Assembly (NCBI GenBank): GCA_017882245.1
Contig: JADGPV010000141.1
Location: forward strand, 1 to 6,009
Origin: Bacteroidales bacterium
GTDB lineage: Bacteria > Bacteroidota > Bacteroidia > Bacteroidales > VadinHA17
DNA: 6,009 bases
Reading direction: 5' to 3'
In this document: positions 4,718-6,009 of the stretch, piece after piece
How positions within the stretch are numbered: position 1 is the stretch's first letter
Layout of the letters: each line of letters begins with the position of its first letter
The notes under the pieces: generated by a model
Seen by the model: only the letters and a program-made list of their open reading frames with translations
Told to the model about the DNA's origin: nothing
Database searches by the model: none
Program-made: the position numbers and the translations under genes

Positions 4718-5674
4718 TTAATCGTACTCCATCGTAATCTTCGTCCCGTACCTCTTGTCTTCCAGCTTGAAGGCTTCGGTAATGACGCTCTTGCTTCCTC
4801 CTGCCTTGATGAAGTTAAGACAGGCTTCGATCTTGGGAGCCATGCTCCCTTTTGAAAACTGTCCCTCATTCAGGTACCTGACAGTGTCTTTGTAATCAAG
4901 GAATTCCTTTATCTCCTGGTCAGGTTTCTTATAATTGATGTAAACATACGGGACATCAGTAAGGATATAAAACTCATCAGCTCCTATTTTTGAAGCAAGC
5001 AGTGAAGATGCGAGATCCTTGTCTATAACTGCCTCAGCAGGTCTGACATCGTTTCTTTCATCGATATAGACGGGCACGCCGCCGCCGCCGGCAGCGATCA
5101 CAATATTTCCCCTTCGCGCCAGCTCACGTATGAGTTCGTGGTTCATTATGCCGGCAGGCCTGGGTGACGGCACCACCCTGCGAAATCCGCCTTCAGTCTT
5201 GACCTCCTCCCTGAACACCCAGCCCTTCTTGCCGGAAAGCTCATCTGCCTGCTCCTTCGTATAAATCTTTCCCACTCTCTTCTGAGGATCAGTGAAGGCA
5301 GGGTCATCCTTGTCGACAAGGACAGTGGTGATCAGGCATACGACGTTCTTTTCAATATTGTGCCTGTTTAGCACATTCTTGAACATCCTCTCTATCATAT
5401 AACCGATGCCACCCTGTGAGTCGGCGACGCATATATCTATAGGCATCTGCGCTATCCCGTACATCTGTTCCCCGGCATCATTTCTCATCAGAATATTACC
5501 CACCTGCGGGCCATTTCCATGAGTGATAACCAGGTCATATCCTTCCCTGATGAGAAAGATAAGGTTTTCAAGTGTATCTGTGGTGTTTTGCTCCTGCTCC
5601 TCAATCGTACCTATCTGATCGCCCCTGAGAAGCGCATTTCCGCCAAGGGCGACAACAGCAAGTTTTTTATTCAT
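4718..5674 (-). CDS. arcC: Carbamate kinase
   Basis: This 318-residue cytoplasmic enzyme of the amino acid kinase family transfers phosphate between carbamoyl phosphate and ADP, giving ATP and carbamate (which decays to CO2 and ammonia). Length and motifs are those of ArcC: the N-terminal ALGGNAL (9-15), HGNGPQVGN (52-60), the VPSPRP loop (168-173), AAGGGGVPV (194-202), IDKDLAS (217-223), LTDVPYVYINY (238-248), and FSKGSMAPKIEA (273-284) near the nucleotide site. No key residue appears to be missing. The ATG at 5674 is preceded by a purine-rich AAGAGAG that may act as a ribosome binding site. It is the first gene of a pair with ornithine carbamoyltransferase, which supplies carbamoyl phosphate from citrulline. 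The usual third partner, arginine deiminase (arcA), is not in the window, nor is a transporter; the right flank is an unrelated plus-strand gene. Confidence 0.96.
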   Translation of the reverse strand: MNKKLAVVALGGNALLRGDQIGTIEEQEQNTTDTLENLIFLIREGYDLVITHGNGPQVGNILMRNDAGEQMYGIAQMPIDICVADSQGGIGYMIERMFKNVLNRHNIEKNVVCLITTVLVDKDDPAFTDPQKRVGKIYTKEQADELSGKKGWVFREEVKTEGGFRRVVPSPRPAGIMNHELIRELARRGNIVIAAGGGGVPVYIDERNDVRPAEAVIDKDLASSLLASKIGADEFYILTDVPYVYINYKKPDQEIKEFLDYKDTVRYLNEGQFSKGSMAPKIEACLNFIKAGGSKSVITEAFKLEDKRYGTKITMEYD

Positions 5675-5698
5675 ATCTCTCTTTTACACATGAGGTGA

Positions 5699-5706
5699 CA
5701 AAGCTA
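5699..5706 (-). promoter_or_regulatory. Candidate -7 element for arcC-argF (TAGCTTTG)
   Basis: On the minus strand TAGCTTTG matches TAnnTTTG and ends 24 bp before the arcC ATG, the same distance as the nusB candidate. The nearest upstream TTTG (5733-5736) is 26 bp away, longer than the usual spacing, so the -33 part is doubtful. No ArgR-like operator was recognised nearby. Confidence 0.45.
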
Positions 5707-5813
5707 AAACTTTCTGATTAATTATAACAGAGCAAAACTAATCACATGGTTGAAAAACAATTATTTCAAAGATACTGAACAGCATGGTCTATCCGTTTAA
5801 TTATCAGTTTTGT

Positions 5814-5821
5814 TACATTTA
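5814..5821 (+). promoter_or_regulatory. Weak candidate -7 element for the right-edge lipoprotein gene
   Basis: TACATTTA differs from TAnnTTTG in the last base and lies 17 bp before the GTG start at 5839. It sits within TTGTTACATTT (5810-5820), an 11-mer identical to the one overlapping the much better PUR-gene promoter (2594-2604 region). No well-placed TTTG -33 element was found, so this is tentative. Confidence 0.25.
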
Positions 5822-5838
5822 CAGCCAAATAATTTTAC

Positions 5839-6009
5839 GTGAAGAACCGCTTTCTCCATTTATTTCCTTTGACATTACTGGTTATTATAACCCCCTCGTG
5901 CAGGGAGAAAGGTTTGAAAAACATACACGAGGGCGAGATCTACTATAATATAAAATACATAAACAATCCCTCTTCTTTTTCATCCGATTTTCTGCCAAAG
6001 GAGCTTGTC
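5839..6009 (+). CDS. Putative lipoprotein, 5' part only (GTG start)
   Basis: A frame starting with GTG at 5839 is open for 57 codons to the right edge. An in-frame TAA at 5830-5832 rules out an earlier start, and the next possible start (TTG at 5869) would remove most of the signal peptide. The first residues (KNR) are basic, residues 5-17 are hydrophobic, and a cysteine follows at 21 in the context ITPSC, a lipobox with an unusual proline at -2. The mature part, GEIYYNIKYINNP at 32-44 and then DFLPKELV at 50-57, resembles the start of small Bacteroidota lipoproteins of unknown function, beginning with a beta strand of alternating I/Y residues and an LPK motif. The family cannot be fixed from so short a piece. 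It is divergent from arcC. Alternative: a shorter overlapping frame from ATG 5784 (54 codons, then stop) shows no protein-like features. Confidence 0.7.
   Translation, partial: MKNRFLHLFPLTLLVIITPSCREKGLKNIHEGEIYYNIKYINNPSSFSSDFLPKELV

Noticed and set aside
3584..4737. Several plus-strand ORFs opposite argF (starting near 3584, 3645, 4211 and 4426)
   Set aside because: All are antisense to conserved ornithine carbamoyltransferase sequence or to the repeat array, and their translations are low-complexity without motifs.
5080..5095. GCC-rich microsatellite-like run in arcC
   Set aside because: It encodes the conserved Ala-Ala-Gly-Gly-Gly-Gly-Val loop of carbamate kinase, so codon constraint explains it.
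5893..5933. Perfect 8-bp inverted repeat CCCTCGTG/CACGAGGG with a 25-nt loop
   Set aside because: It lies inside the right-edge coding sequence, the loop is long, there is no T-run, and an 8-bp match at such distance is expected a few times by chance in 6 kb.
5784..5948. 54-codon plus-strand ORF from ATG 5784
   Set aside because: It overlaps the signal-peptide frame starting at 5839 in another frame, and shows no signal, domain or repeat pattern; the GTG frame is more protein-like.

Overview
The window looks like chromosomal DNA from a Bacteroidota bacterium, most likely of the Bacteroidales type. The signs are a long (340-residue) NusB, a PUR-domain DUF3276 protein, a DUF1573 lipoprotein next to yajC and a YbbR-domain gene, and promoter-like sites that fit the Bacteroidota pattern (TTTG, then TAnnTTTG) rather than the E. 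coli -35/-10 pattern. The lineage is inferred from gene families and layout; no rRNA is present to confirm it.

Layout. Positions 1-2481 hold a minus-strand cluster read in the order nusB, DUF1573 lipoprotein, yajC, YbbR-domain protein (3' end outside the window). It combines transcription antitermination (NusB), a small subunit associated with the Sec translocon (YajC) and two envelope proteins. Positions 2482-2644 are a divergent promoter region. Positions 2645-3549 hold two plus-strand genes: a PUR-domain nucleic-acid-binding protein and a DUF456 membrane protein. They converge, with a 20-bp gap, on a minus-strand pair (3570-5674): arcC (carbamate kinase), then an ornithine carbamoyltransferase gene. 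Together these two enzymes can turn citrulline and phosphate into ornithine, CO2, ammonia and ATP. No arginine deiminase is visible. At the right edge, a GTG-started plus-strand gene (from 5839) begins with a lipoprotein-like signal peptide and runs out of the window.

The most unusual structure is not a gene. Two gaps inside the minus-strand gene clusters are almost filled by compound short tandem arrays. The nusB/DUF1573 gap carries a 9-mer array (8 units) that ends exactly at the DUF1573 start codon, joined to a 7-mer array that runs into the nusB stop codon. The arcC/argF gap carries 6 units of an 8-mer joined to 6 units of a 7-mer, ending 9 bp before the argF start, plus a separate 7-mer array just after arcC. 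The unit sequences differ between arrays but the architecture is the same. The argF array happens to be open and in frame with argF, so an uncritical start call adds 39 false residues made of translated repeats.

I see no CRISPR array, transposase, tRNA or rRNA. Apart from the repeat arrays and promoter candidates, the core genes look ordinary and intact.
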